64,000 nt of DNA, from the NCBI GenBank assembly GCA_045134375.1, contig JBGUVL010000031.1:1-64000 (forward strand), written 5' to 3'. Both the position numbers and the translations under genes were made by a program. The notes beneath the pieces are model-generated. The model made no database searches. It had not been told where the DNA came from and saw only the letters and a program-made list of their open reading frames with translations. This DNA comes from JBGUVL01 sp045134375. GTDB lineage: Bacteria > Bacillota_I > Bacilli_A > Erysipelotrichales > Erysipelotrichaceae. Shown one piece after another: positions 35,132 to 43,762 of the stretch (its first letter is position 1; the number at the start of each line of letters is the position of its first letter).

Positions 35132-37414
35132 ATGTTATCAAAACGTAATAAAGCAATCAAAAATAGTTTATTTGAAGAAAAAAGAGTCGTATCTTTGGAA
35201 AGAGCAATTTTGTATACCGAAAGCTTTCAAGCTAGTGAAGGAGAAAACATCGTTGTACGAAGAGCAAAAGCATTGCGTCACATCCTAAGAAATCACGTTA
35301 TCGTCTTGGACGACTATGATCTATTAGTAGGAAATCGCAGTGAAAAACCAAGAAGTGGTGTCATCTCTCCAGAAATGTCTCCTTATTGGATTCTGGATGA
35401 ATTAGATATGTTTGAAACTCGTCCACAAGATAAATTTTGTATGAGCGAAGAAGACAAAAAATACTATCGTGAAGTACTCTATCCTTATTGGGCTGGCAAA
35501 TCATTAAAAGACTACTATAATCATCATGTCTCAAAAGAAGTCAAAGATGCCGTTGCAACAAAAGTAATTGCGATCAATCAAACTGATAAAGGACAAGGAC
35601 ACATCATTCCCGACTATGAACTATTGTTGAACAAAGGTTGGCAAGGAATGCTAGAGGAAGTAACTTCTTTGTTAGAAAAAGAAAGTGACAACCATTTTTA
35701 TCAAGCGAGCGTCATTTGTTTAAAGGCCGCCATTGAGTATACCCTTCGCTATGCTGATTTGGTTCATGAAAAATGGCTATCTTGTGATAATGATCAAAGA
35801 AAAAGTGAATTAGAAGAAATGGAACGTATCTTAAGAAAAATCGCCTATGAAAAACCAGATACTTTCTATGAAGCGATTCAGTTATTTTGGATTGCCTGCG
35901 TCATCTTTCAACACGAAAGCAATGCTTCTTCGATTTCCGTAGGTCGATTTGATCAATATATGTATCCTTTCTATTTAAAGGAAAAAGAAAATGATGCTTT
36001 TGTAAGAGAATTATTGGATGATCTGTATTTGAAATTTAATTCCATTGTTGCGATTCGTAGCAGTGAATCCGCCAAATTCTTTGCCGGTTTCCCAATTGGC
36101 TATACCTTAATGGTAGGTGGAGTTGATAAAAACGGAAAAGACAGTTCCAATGAATTCTCAGAATTACTATTAGAATTACACGAGGATATTCAATTGCCAC
36201 AACCAAATCTAAGTTTAAGAATCAATGAACAAACGCCTTATTCGTTATTGAAACAAACAGCAAAAACCATTCGATTAGGAAATGGTCTGCCACAAGTTTT
36301 CAATGATGAGGCTAACATTTTAGCTTATGTAAATCGTGGCGTTGATTTGCACGATGCAAGAGATTATGCCGTTGTTGGTTGTGTGGAACTGAGCATTCCA
36401 TCCAAAACCTATGGTTTACATGATATCGCAATGTTCAATTTACTAAAATGTATGGAAGTCACAATGAATGAAAATCCAGAAGGATTTGCAACTTATGAAG
36501 AACTAGTGGCAGCCATCAAACAAAATATCTCAAAAAACATCAAATTCATGGTCGAAGGAAGCAATACTTGTGATATTGCTCATCGCGAATGTGCTTCGAC
36601 TCCATTCCTATCCACTTTCATTCAAGGAACCATGGAAAAAGGATTGGATATTACCGCAGGAGGAGCAAAATATAACTTCTCTGGTGTTCAAGGGATTGGA
36701 TGCCCTAACTTAAGTGATTCCCTTTATGTAGTCAAAAAGGCAGTATACGAAGAAAAACGGATTTCCTACTCTGAATTACTTCACATTTTACAAAACAACT
36801 GGGAAGGACAAGAAGCATTGCGTCAGTTCTTTATTAACAAATATCCAAAATATGGGAATGACCACGATGAAGTAGATACATTAGGTGCGGAATTATTATC
36901 TTACTATGGAGATGAAGTAGCAAAATATAAAAATCCAAGAGGAGGCATCTTCCATCCTGGATCCTATACCGTAAGTGCTCATATTCCTTTAGGAGAAGGC
37001 GTAGGAGCAAGTGCCGACGGTCGAAAAGCAAGAGAACAACTTGCCGATGGTGGTCTTTCTCCAATGGTAGGTAGAGATAAACATGGTCCTAGTGCCTCTT
37101 TAAAGAGTGTTTCAAAACTAGATAATATCTTAAATTCAAATGGATCTTTATTAAATGTGAAATTCTCACCTTCTACTTTAGAAGGCGAGGAAGGTTTAAA
37201 TAAACTAATCGCTTACCTTCGTAGTTTCTCACGGTTAAAGTTACAACACATCCAATTCAATGTAGTCAATAAAGAAACCTTATTGGATGCACAAAAACAT
37301 CCAGAAAATTATAAAGATCTAGTGGTTCGTGTAGCAGGATATAGCGCAATGTTTGTCGAATTATCAAAATCAATCCAAGATGATATCATTAATCGAAGTG
37401 AGCATACGCTATGA
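35132..37414 (+). CDS. glycyl-radical enzyme, YbiW/PflD type
   Basis: A 760-residue glycyl-radical enzyme. The catalytic cysteine is in VVGCVELSIPSKTYG near residue 415, with the GCVE motif of the non-formate-lyase branch (dehydratases and lyases). The glycyl loop near the C-terminus is VVRVAGYSAMFVELSKSIQD. The whole pattern is close to E. coli YbiW: GLHDIAMFNLLKCMEV, ITAGGAKYNFSGVQG, and PRGGIFHPGSYTVSAHIPLG. YbiW-type enzymes have been linked to opening of 1,5-anhydroglucitol-6-phosphate; the neighbouring aldolase fits that. The substrate here is inferred. GAGGTG precedes the ATG at 35132, preferred over the longer frame from 35075. Confidence 0.9.
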   Translation: MLSKRNKAIKNSLFEEKRVVSLERAILYTESFQASEGENIVVRRAKALRHILRNHVIVLDDYDLLVGNRSEKPRSGVISPEMSPYWILDELDMFETRPQDKFCMSEEDKKYYREVLYPYWAGKSLKDYYNHHVSKEVKDAVATKVIAINQTDKGQGHIIPDYELLLNKGWQGMLEEVTSLLEKESDNHFYQASVICLKAAIEYTLRYADLVHEKWLSCDNDQRKSELEEMERILRKIAYEKPDTFYEAIQLFWIACVIFQHESNASSISVGRFDQYMYPFYLKEKENDAFVRELLDDLYLKFNSIVAIRSSESAKFFAGFPIGYTLMVGGVDKNGKDSSNEFSELLLELHEDIQLPQPNLSLRINEQTPYSLLKQTAKTIRLGNGLPQVFNDEANILAYVNRGVDLHDARDYAVVGCVELSIPSKTYGLHDIAMFNLLKCMEVTMNENPEGFATYEELVAAIKQNISKNIKFMVEGSNTCDIAHRECASTPFLSTFIQGTMEKGLDITAGGAKYNFSGVQGIGCPNLSDSLYVVKKAVYEEKRISYSELLHILQNNWEGQEALRQFFINKYPKYGNDHDEVDTLGAELLSYYGDEVAKYKNPRGGIFHPGSYTVSAHIPLGEGVGASADGRKAREQLADGGLSPMVGRDKHGPSASLKSVSKLDNILNSNGSLLNVKFSPSTLEGEEGLNKLIAYLRSFSRLKLQHIQFNVVNKETLLDAQKHPENYKDLVVRVAGYSAMFVELSKSIQDDIINRSEHTL

Positions 37415-38253
37415 TGAATGCTTGTATCTTCAATATTCAGCGTTACTCGTTGCATGATGGTGGTGGAATTCGAACCATTGTCTTCTTTAAAGGATGTCCA
37501 TTCACCTGTCCATGGTGCTGTAATCCAGAGTCACTGAGCACCAAACCACAAATCTTTTATAAAGAAATTCTTTGCATGAATTGTTCCAAAAAAATAAACG
37601 GTAAGTGTAATACTGATCCTGAGGATTGCCCAACAGGAGCCAAAGAAATGATTGGAAAGACCTATACGATAGAGGAAGTTTATGATATCGTAAAAAGGGA
37701 TATTCCTTTCTATGAATCTAGTGGCGGTGGTGTAACTCTTTCGGGAGGAGAGTTTCTGATGCAACAGGATTTTGCATTATCGTTATTGAAAAAATGCAAA
37801 GAAAACAATATCCATACAGCAGTGGAAAGTACGTTGGCTTTACCGATAAAAGACATCGATGCCTTAAGTCAATGCGTCGATAAATTTCTCATTGACTTTA
37901 AAATCATGGATCCTCAAAAAAGCAAAGAAATTCTACATCTAAATGTGGAACAAATGAAATCAAACGTAGGAGCTTTATTAGAAAAAGGATGTACGGTAAT
38001 TCCTAGAATCCCATTGATTCCAGAATATACCGCAACCAAAGAAAACCTCATCGCAATAGTAGAAACCATTCAACAGTTTCATTTAAAGGAAGTGCATTTG
38101 CTTCCCTTCCATCAATTAGGAGAAGGAAAATACAAATCCATTGATAAGGAATACCAATGCGCACATCTGAAAACATTCCGCGATGAAGAAATAGAAGAAA
38201 TTGATCAATATTTTAAAGCGAGTGGATTAAATAGTGTCATCCACGGCAATTAG
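37411..38253 (+). CDS. glycyl-radical enzyme activating enzyme (radical SAM)
   Basis: A 280-residue radical-SAM activase that puts the glycyl radical on the upstream enzyme. The SAM cluster motif C-x3-C-x2-C is in FKGCPFTCPWCCNPES near residue 30. A second cysteine group lies in LCMNCSKKINGKCNTDPEDCP (about residues 53-73), which is fewer cysteines than the two extra 4Fe-4S clusters of larger activases but similar to YbiY/PflC-type ones. SGGGVTLSGGEFLMQQDF follows. Its start overlaps the upstream stop as ATGA, so translation is coupled. Confidence 0.93.
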   Translation: MMNACIFNIQRYSLHDGGGIRTIVFFKGCPFTCPWCCNPESLSTKPQIFYKEILCMNCSKKINGKCNTDPEDCPTGAKEMIGKTYTIEEVYDIVKRDIPFYESSGGGVTLSGGEFLMQQDFALSLLKKCKENNIHTAVESTLALPIKDIDALSQCVDKFLIDFKIMDPQKSKEILHLNVEQMKSNVGALLEKGCTVIPRIPLIPEYTATKENLIAIVETIQQFHLKEVHLLPFHQLGEGKYKSIDKEYQCAHLKTFRDEEIEEIDQYFKASGLNSVIHGN

Positions 38254-38265
38254 GAGGAAAAACCA

Positions 38266-38931
38266 ATGGAATTAATTTTAGACACAGCAGACGCAAAAGC
38301 AATCAAAGAACTTAACGAATTATTAACAGTGGAAGGAGTTACAACCAATCCAACCATCATTACCAAAAGCGGAAAGGATTTCGATACTGCCGTAAAAGAC
38401 ATCATTGATGTCATCACTTTGGAACAGAAATTCTTCATCCAGGCAGTAGCAACGACTTGTGATGAAATTGTAGAAGAAGCAAAATATATCTGTTCTCTTC
38501 GTGAAAAAAATATGTATGTAAAGATTCCGGTTACTCACGAAGGATTAAAAGCAATTAAAAAATGTAAGGAATTAGGATTAGGAGTATTAGCAACTGCCAT
38601 CTATACGGCTGACCAGGCATTCTTAGCAGCAATGAATGGTGCGGATTATTTAGCTCCTTATGTTAATCGTATGGATAACTATGGAAATGGTGTTGAAAAT
38701 GTAAAAGATTTAATTCAAATGATCAAAGTTCATGGTTTACCAACAAAAATTGTTGCTGCTTCTTTCAAAAATACAAGACAAGTACACGAATTAATCTGTG
38801 CTGGCATTCAGGCAGTAACCATTCCTTCTGATATTGCATTTAATATGATCAATCATCCAGGCACTGATATCGCAGTTGCTGAATTCAGCGAAAACTGGGA
38901 CAAAGCATATCACAGAACCGTACTTCGTTAA
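38266..38931 (+). CDS. fsa: fructose-6-phosphate aldolase / transaldolase-like
   Basis: A 221-residue aldolase of the FSA/TalC group. It opens MELILDTADAKAIKELNELL and has GVTTNPTIITKSGKDF, the Schiff-base lysine in NMYVKIPVTHEGLKAI near residue 86, and YLAPYVNRMDNYGNG. The short length separates it from full transaldolases. FSA enzymes split fructose-6-P into dihydroxyacetone and glyceraldehyde-3-P and also act on 1-deoxy-fructose-6-P, which would suit a product of the YbiW-type enzyme. It is the last gene of the operon, with AGGAGG upstream and its own terminator. Confidence 0.9.
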   Translation: MELILDTADAKAIKELNELLTVEGVTTNPTIITKSGKDFDTAVKDIIDVITLEQKFFIQAVATTCDEIVEEAKYICSLREKNMYVKIPVTHEGLKAIKKCKELGLGVLATAIYTADQAFLAAMNGADYLAPYVNRMDNYGNGVENVKDLIQMIKVHGLPTKIVAASFKNTRQVHELICAGIQAVTIPSDIAFNMINHPGTDIAVAEFSENWDKAYHRTVLR

Positions 38932-38937
38932 TCGGCA

Positions 38938-38973
38938 AAAGCGTACCCCTTTCCGTAAGGGATACGCTTTTTT
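38938..38973 (+). terminator. terminator of the glycyl-radical operon
   Basis: AAAGCGTACCCCT and AGGGATACGCTTT form a strong stem followed by TTTTTTTT; the T-run on the other side may also serve the convergent 92-residue gene. Confidence 0.85.
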
Positions 38974-39252
38974 TTAGAATTCATGGGTTTGCATCATAGA
39001 TGCATTTAACACAAACAGATTGGCTTTTAAAACCTCTCCACCTTTGATATGAGAAGTATCCGTATGATTATCTACAATCTTCGTTACCGTTTCAATTTGC
39101 TCCGCTTTGACACCTACTAAAATAAGAGATTTTCCAAACTGCAAGAATTCTCCTGTAGATGCGATTAAGGTAGGGGTAAATCCCGCTTTTACCAAGCTCT
39201 GATTCACTCGCTCCTTATCATCATCACATACCATTATTAACATCAGCTTCAT
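38974..39252 (-). CDS. DarA/PstA-like cyclic-di-AMP receptor, short form
   Basis: A 92-residue PII-like protein of the DUF970 family, which includes the cyclic-di-AMP receptor DarA (PstA/YaaQ). It opens MKLMLIMVCDDDKERV and has TPTLIASTGEFLQFGKSLILVGV, the family core. It is shorter than the usual 109 residues: the segment between the NHTDTSHIKGG stretch and the final strand FVLNASMMQTHEF is cut, so a loop that helps bind the ligand in DarA seems reduced. Whether it still binds cyclic-di-AMP is open. The window also carries the cyclase gene cdaA. Confidence 0.8.
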   Translation of the reverse strand: MKLMLIMVCDDDKERVNQSLVKAGFTPTLIASTGEFLQFGKSLILVGVKAEQIETVTKIVDNHTDTSHIKGGEVLKANLFVLNASMMQTHEF

Positions 39253-39371
39253 TAAAACACCTCTATTATTATTTTATCATTATCGATAAGGAAATGGTAG
39301 AAGCTCACCGGAAATTCATTCTTTTCCCCTCTTTCCTCACATAGCAAAAAAAGAAGTTAATTTCCTTTGTA

Positions 39372-39857
39372 TCAACGAATATAATGAACGCGATCTTCTT
39401 TTAACACTCTTGGCTTGGCCGCTTCGGCTGCATAGCCAACCGCTAGTGCTCCCGTAATGATATGATCTCGAAATCCTAGCGTTTTGAGTAATTCACTCTC
39501 TGGATAATCTTTTAATTGATTGATCCAACAACTGCCAAGCCCTAAGACATGGGAAGCCAAATACATATTTTCGATTGCTGCACTACCATCACTCATAACA
39601 TAGCGATAATCTTTTGGTGCATGTACCACGATTAAGGTAGGAGCACCATAAATGAAGTCCCTACCGACCAACTCCTTTAATGCTTTTAAAATGGATGGGT
39701 CTTGAATGACAGTAAATTGGATTCCTTGTTCATTCATACCACTAGGAGCTAGCATACCGCAGGTTACGATTTCTTTCAGGTCTTGCTCCTCAATTTGTTT
39801 GCTTTGATAGTTTCGACAACTTCTCCTGCTTTTGATCCATTCCAATGCTTCTTTCAT
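39372..39857 (-). CDS. nitroreductase family protein
   Basis: A 161-residue FMN protein with the nitroreductase start IKSRRSCRNYQSKQIEEQDL, CGMLAPSGMNEQG, and GSAAIENMYLASHVLGLGSCWINQL near residue 90. Short proteins of this type reduce nitro compounds, quinones or flavins with NAD(P)H. The ATG at 39857 is preferred because TTGGAGG lies 7 bases upstream; the ATG at 39863 is too close. The gene overlaps or abuts the flavin-reductase-like gene upstream, so the two flavoproteins form a pair. The physiological substrate is unknown. Confidence 0.85.
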   Translation of the reverse strand: MKEALEWIKSRRSCRNYQSKQIEEQDLKEIVTCGMLAPSGMNEQGIQFTVIQDPSILKALKELVGRDFIYGAPTLIVVHAPKDYRYVMSDGSAAIENMYLASHVLGLGSCWINQLKDYPESELLKTLGFRDHIITGALAVGYAAEAAKPRVLKEDRVHYIR

Positions 39858-39859
39858 TT

Positions 39860-40357
39860 TCATTCCTCCAATACTTTTGTGATTTCTCCAATGTAGATAT
39901 AGTGATAATCCTTCTGTGGATAATGAATAGTATCAATGCTCTTATCTAAGATACCTTCTTTTTCAATGTTGCCACAATACAGTTTCTTGCACTCTAACAC
40001 CAATTCCGCTTCCCTTAAATAAGCATAATTTCCATCCTCTTCCTGATGCAAGCCAGATACTTCTTCCTTATTTTCTTCTCTTCCTGAATGCGTTCCATAA
40101 TAGTTTAGCTGTTTGCGATATTCCTCACCCAAAAAGGATAAAGTAAAATAATCACTATTTTCAATCAGTTCCCGGGTATAACGTTGTGGGCGAACATAGA
40201 TCGTTACAACATTCTTATTCCATAACACGCCAACACCACCCCAGCTAGCTGTCATCGCATTGAATTTTCCATTGTGTTTTGCGCCAATCAAACACCATTG
40301 CTTTCCTATTTTCGTAAATGGATTCATCATCAATTCATTGATTTCTTTTTCTTTCAT
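39860..40357 (-). CDS. flavin reductase-like FMN-binding protein
   Basis: A 165-residue split-barrel flavoprotein. Family features are NGKFNAMTASWGGVGVLWNK near residue 30, VTIYVRPQRYTRELIENSDYFTLSFLG, and the C-terminal YHYIYIGEITKVL. Such proteins reduce flavins or bind FMN as oxidoreductases with small electron donors. It starts the two-gene flavoprotein unit with nitroreductase. AAGGAGG lies upstream of the ATG. Partner and substrate unknown. Confidence 0.85.
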   Translation of the reverse strand: MKEKEINELMMNPFTKIGKQWCLIGAKHNGKFNAMTASWGGVGVLWNKNVVTIYVRPQRYTRELIENSDYFTLSFLGEEYRKQLNYYGTHSGREENKEEVSGLHQEEDGNYAYLREAELVLECKKLYCGNIEKEGILDKSIDTIHYPQKDYHYIYIGEITKVLEE

Positions 40358-40412
40358 TGTATTCCTCCTTGCCTTTTTACTATATTATAGCAATCCTGTC
40401 AAATTTCAGAAG

Positions 40413-40438
40413 AAAAAAGAACATCTTTTCGATGTTCC
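40413..40438 (-). terminator. dut terminator
   Basis: GAACATC and GATGTTC stem around GAAAA, followed by TTTTTT on the minus strand. Confidence 0.85.
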
Positions 40439-40442
40439 TTCC

Positions 40443-40955
40443 TTATTGATTTGTACTGCCAAATCCCCCATTGCGGATTCCTTGGGCATCATCATCCAAC
40501 GTAATACCATATTCCACAAAAATACCTTGCATGAAACCAGCTCCCTTTTGTAAGGTTAAGGTTTTCCCTTCGTTGGAATCATTCGTAATTTTCGCAAAGA
40601 TATGCCCCTCATTATCGGAATAGAAATAGTCGGAATCAATAATTCCTACACTATTATTCAACTGCAGGCGATATTTAAATCCTAATCCACTTCTTGGATA
40701 TAGTTTCAAAACCCAATCTTCTGCCATTTCCACACGTATTCCGGTCGGAATCTTTGCCGTTTCACCAGGCGCTAAAGTGATAGTAGCAGGGGTATAAAAA
40801 TCATATCCTGCACTTCCTTTGGTGGCGCGCTTTGGCAATTGGATCGCTTCGTATATTTTCTTTCCTTCCTCTTCACTGATGGTAGAAAAACAATCCTGAT
40901 AACCCATCATAAACTGAGAAAAACTTACTTTATGAAATTTCGCAATTCTTTTCAT
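40443..40955 (-). CDS. dut: dUTP diphosphatase
   Basis: A 170-residue trimeric-type dUTPase that hydrolyses dUTP to dUMP. Motifs are visible: KGSAGYDFYTP (motif 1), KLYPRSGLGFK (motif 2), NSVGIIDSDYF (motif 3), GAGFMQGIF (motif 4) and the flexible RNGGFGSTNQ end (motif 5). About 40 extra residues precede motif 1, which is longer than the common form and like several phage and clostridial dUTPases. AAGGAGA precedes the ATG. Single gene with its own terminator. Confidence 0.93.
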   Translation of the reverse strand: MKRIAKFHKVSFSQFMMGYQDCFSTISEEEGKKIYEAIQLPKRATKGSAGYDFYTPATITLAPGETAKIPTGIRVEMAEDWVLKLYPRSGLGFKYRLQLNNSVGIIDSDYFYSDNEGHIFAKITNDSNEGKTLTLQKGAGFMQGIFVEYGITLDDDAQGIRNGGFGSTNQ

Positions 40956-41023
40956 CTTGTTCTCCTTAATTCTTGTTATTCTCTACAAGAATAACAAGAA
41001 TTACAAGGAAAGGCAAGCACCCA

Positions 41024-41070
41024 ATAAAAAAAGCAACCATCATTTTCATGAATGATGCATTGCTTTTTTT
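41024..41070 (-). terminator. terminator downstream of the YjzC-like gene
   Basis: AAAAAAAGCAA and the matching TTGCTTTTTTT arms enclose CATCAT/ATGATG; long stem with T-runs on both strands, so possibly bidirectional. Confidence 0.8.
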
Positions 41071-41082
41071 ACCGTCGAACCA

Positions 41083-41247
41083 TTAGTTTTCCTGCATAAA
41101 ATATGAGCCTTCCTCCTGTGCAGGGGGGAAACGTTTGCCCTTTTCTACATCAATGTCGGTATTAAACAGCTTACCGTCTTTTGTGTATTCACTGTATTTT
41201 CCAGACTTTGGACAATTTTCTCCCGGATGGAATTTTTGTTTCATCAT
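41083..41247 (-). CDS. YjzC-like small protein
   Basis: A 54-residue gene. It starts ATG ATG at 41247 after GGAGGTGTTA, and ends with TAA at 41083. The product MMKQKFHPGENCPKSGKYSE continues through TKDGKLFNTDIDVEKGKRFPP and ends EGSYFMQEN. The KFHPGENCPKSGKY start and FPP near the end match the YjzC family of Bacillus, whose role is unknown. It has a clear ribosome site and its own terminator, so it is likely real and expressed. Confidence 0.75.
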   Translation of the reverse strand: MMKQKFHPGENCPKSGKYSEYTKDGKLFNTDIDVEKGKRFPPAQEEGSYFMQEN

Positions 41248-41293
41248 TAACACCTCCATCCTAAAGTATGCCCATGATTTTATATTCTATGCG

Positions 41294-42736
41294 CTAATAA
41301 GTAAATTTATCATAGTAATCCATTTGATCCAAAACACTAATATCAGCGATTGGATTATTATCTAGACGAAGTTCATAGAGTCCTTTCATATTTAACAATG
41401 GAGTAACATCGACAATATAGTTTGCTTTTAAGGTCAATCCACTCAAATAGATTAAATTTTTGATTGGTTCAAGGTCATAGATACCATTATGATCCAATAT
41501 CAATGAAGTTAGGTTAATCAATTTCGATAGTGCTTTTAAATCGGTAACAACATTATTATATAGATTTAATGATCCTAAGTTGATCAATTCCGACAATGGA
41601 GTAATATCTTCAATTTGGTTATTCGCTAACGCTAAGAATTCCAAATCTTTCAGATTAGCAAGTGCTGAAATATCCTTGATTTCATTATTACTAAGATCCA
41701 AGACTTTGATGCTTGTACAATTTGCTAATGTCGATATATCTTTAATTTTGTTATTATAGATATTGCACTCTTCTACTTTGACCAGTTTTTCCATAAAGGA
41801 AATATCTCTAAGCTGAGTACTTCCTAGATTCAAATAAACCAATTCCTCCATTCCCTCTAGGAAAGAATTATCCATAATGATATTTCCACTTAAATCTAAT
41901 TTACACATTTTTGTTTTTGTACTTAGTACAGAGAAATCATCGATACCACTATTCGCCATTCTTAGATCCTGTAAATCATTCAGTGATGCCAAAGGTGCAA
42001 TACTATCAATCGTTGTAAAAGAGGTATTCAAAACCTCCAATTCTGGCAGTGCTTCTACAAAAGCAATCGAATGAAGATACTTATTATTATTAATATGCAA
42101 ACGTTTTAAATGTTTCATAGTGGTTAATGCACTTGCATCATGAAACAAATTCGTTGAAAGATCCAGTACTTCCAAATTCACAAGATTAGCTAACGCACTA
42201 ATGTCATATAACCACATTTTAGAAAGATATAGTTCCTTCAATTGCGTTAATGTAGAAAAGACTTGAATATCAAATCCTGGAGTCGTAATGCCCGCATGCA
42301 ATATCGTTAAATGCTGTAGCTTGTCAATTCCCGCCAATGATTCAATCTTACAGTTATTGACATTTAGTTCCTTCAGTTTCTCTAATGTTGCAATCCAAGA
42401 CATATCCATTGGAAAAATGCCATTATTGGAAACATCCAAATATTCTAATTGCGTAAGAGAAGCAATGACATTCATATTCGAAAAACTATTCTTTGCTAAT
42501 GTCAAACGCTTTACGTTCGTCAAAGCATGCAATGGTGAAAGATCTTCAATATAATTGTTATAAAGATCCAATACCTCTAAATTGGTACAATCTTCGATCC
42601 CATCCAACGCTTTGATTTCTTTACTGCGAGCCGACAATTTATGTAGTGATAATAATTGTTCTTTACTCGGCTCATTCTCCTCAGAAAGATGCAGTGCCGC
42701 ATTGATCACTGCTTTTAACTTTGTGTCTTTGATCAT
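41294..42736 (-). CDS. cytoplasmic leucine-rich-repeat protein
   Basis: A 480-residue protein made of about 18 leucine-rich repeats of 21-22 residues after a short helical start. The repeat pattern is LxxLxxLxLxxNxIxDISxLxxL, for example in IKVLDLSNNEIKDISALANL and LEFLALANNQIEDITPLSEL; this is the internalin/SDS22 type. There is no signal peptide, anchor or membrane segment, so unlike internalins it should stay in the cytoplasm, as a binding scaffold. Repeats near residues 150-210 are more divergent. GGGGG lies before the ATG. Binding partner unknown. Confidence 0.88.
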   Translation of the reverse strand: MIKDTKLKAVINAALHLSEENEPSKEQLLSLHKLSARSKEIKALDGIEDCTNLEVLDLYNNYIEDLSPLHALTNVKRLTLAKNSFSNMNVIASLTQLEYLDVSNNGIFPMDMSWIATLEKLKELNVNNCKIESLAGIDKLQHLTILHAGITTPGFDIQVFSTLTQLKELYLSKMWLYDISALANLVNLEVLDLSTNLFHDASALTTMKHLKRLHINNNKYLHSIAFVEALPELEVLNTSFTTIDSIAPLASLNDLQDLRMANSGIDDFSVLSTKTKMCKLDLSGNIIMDNSFLEGMEELVYLNLGSTQLRDISFMEKLVKVEECNIYNNKIKDISTLANCTSIKVLDLSNNEIKDISALANLKDLEFLALANNQIEDITPLSELINLGSLNLYNNVVTDLKALSKLINLTSLILDHNGIYDLEPIKNLIYLSGLTLKANYIVDVTPLLNMKGLYELRLDNNPIADISVLDQMDYYDKFTY

Positions 42737-42809
42737 TGTTATTCCCCCTTCAATGATTTTTTACAATTCTATTATACTAAAAGCGCTTACATTTTTCCAT
42801 GCTATTCGA

Positions 42810-43352
42810 TTAAGAGGAATAAAGACCATTGGAAAAAGAATTTTTCTTTTTCAAAGAATGAAACGGACAATTCAATTTCTGTTTTAAAAAAATAGGATGG
42901 GATGCCATCGCTTCTTGGGAAATCATTAAAATAGAATCTTTTTGATACATCAAAAAAATCATTTCATCACAATAATAAACTTGCTTCACCTCTTCATAGA
43001 AAAAAATCGTAATAGGACCATTTTTCTCCGCCTGAATAAATGAATCGTAAAAATGAAGCACGGGAAATTCACAGCGAGAAAATAACCATCTTGCAAAAAT
43101 AGGATGCTTTTTGTCATAACTAAGGATTCCCATCACAAATATCATTGCCCCACACAACAAAGCATAGCAAACACTAGCGAAGTGGTTTCCTTTCCCATAA
43201 TCCATAATCCCCAATGAAGCAAATACGATGAATAAACCAACTGCTGCTTGCGAAGCATCAAAGGACTTTCGATTCGCGAAAAAAACACGTTGAATGATTT
43301 GATATTCTTGATCCTTCCATTCTTGATGAACACTAAATAATTTTTGATCCAT
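42810..43352 (-). CDS. YcxB-like membrane protein
   Basis: A 180-residue protein with two hydrophobic segments, near residues 36-55 and 60-82 (VGLFIVFASLGIMDY and FASVCYALLCGAMIFVMGIL). After them, residues 105-160 have VLHFYDSFIQAEKNG and VYYCDEMIFLMYQKDSILMIS, the C-terminal pattern of the YcxB family, ending in a basic/serine tail. The function of the family is unknown. AAGGAGA precedes the ATG. It lies 73 bases upstream of the LRR gene on the same strand. Confidence 0.7.
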   Translation of the reverse strand: MDQKLFSVHQEWKDQEYQIIQRVFFANRKSFDASQAAVGLFIVFASLGIMDYGKGNHFASVCYALLCGAMIFVMGILSYDKKHPIFARWLFSRCEFPVLHFYDSFIQAEKNGPITIFFYEEVKQVYYCDEMIFLMYQKDSILMISQEAMASHPIFLKQKLNCPFHSLKKKNSFSNGLYSS

Positions 43353-43762
43353 TATTTCTCCTTCTTTCTATTCCTATCACTGCAACAATGGAAAAACAAA
43401 ATCGTTCTTATATTATTCCTAATTATGCTTTCATCATTGTATCATTTCACTAGCCAATAATAATTTTATAATAAAAATAATACAGCAATACCATTATCTT
43501 TATGAAAAAAACACTCTATTCCGGATTAGAAACTTGTGACTAATGTTATCCAATGGATCCCATAATCTATTTTTCATTAAAAAAAGCATATCACAGAATG
43601 GATTTTGTTGCAATTTCTGCATAATTGCATCCTTCAGCTCCTCACTGAAATACCAATGTTAGCTAAGTGGTAATTCTAATCTTTCGATCGCTATTATCCA
43701 CAAAAAGAAAAAAACATTGAATTGTGAAGAGTACGTTCGATACTTTTTTCTTATTTTTAGCC
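43353..43762. other. gene-poor stretch with possible coding debris
   Basis: No intact gene is seen. On the minus strand a stopless stretch near 43500-43655 reads protein-like (EELKDAIMQKLQQNPFCDM), suggesting decayed coding DNA, but it matches nothing I recognise. The rest is AT-rich without clear repeats or hairpins. Confidence 0.4.
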
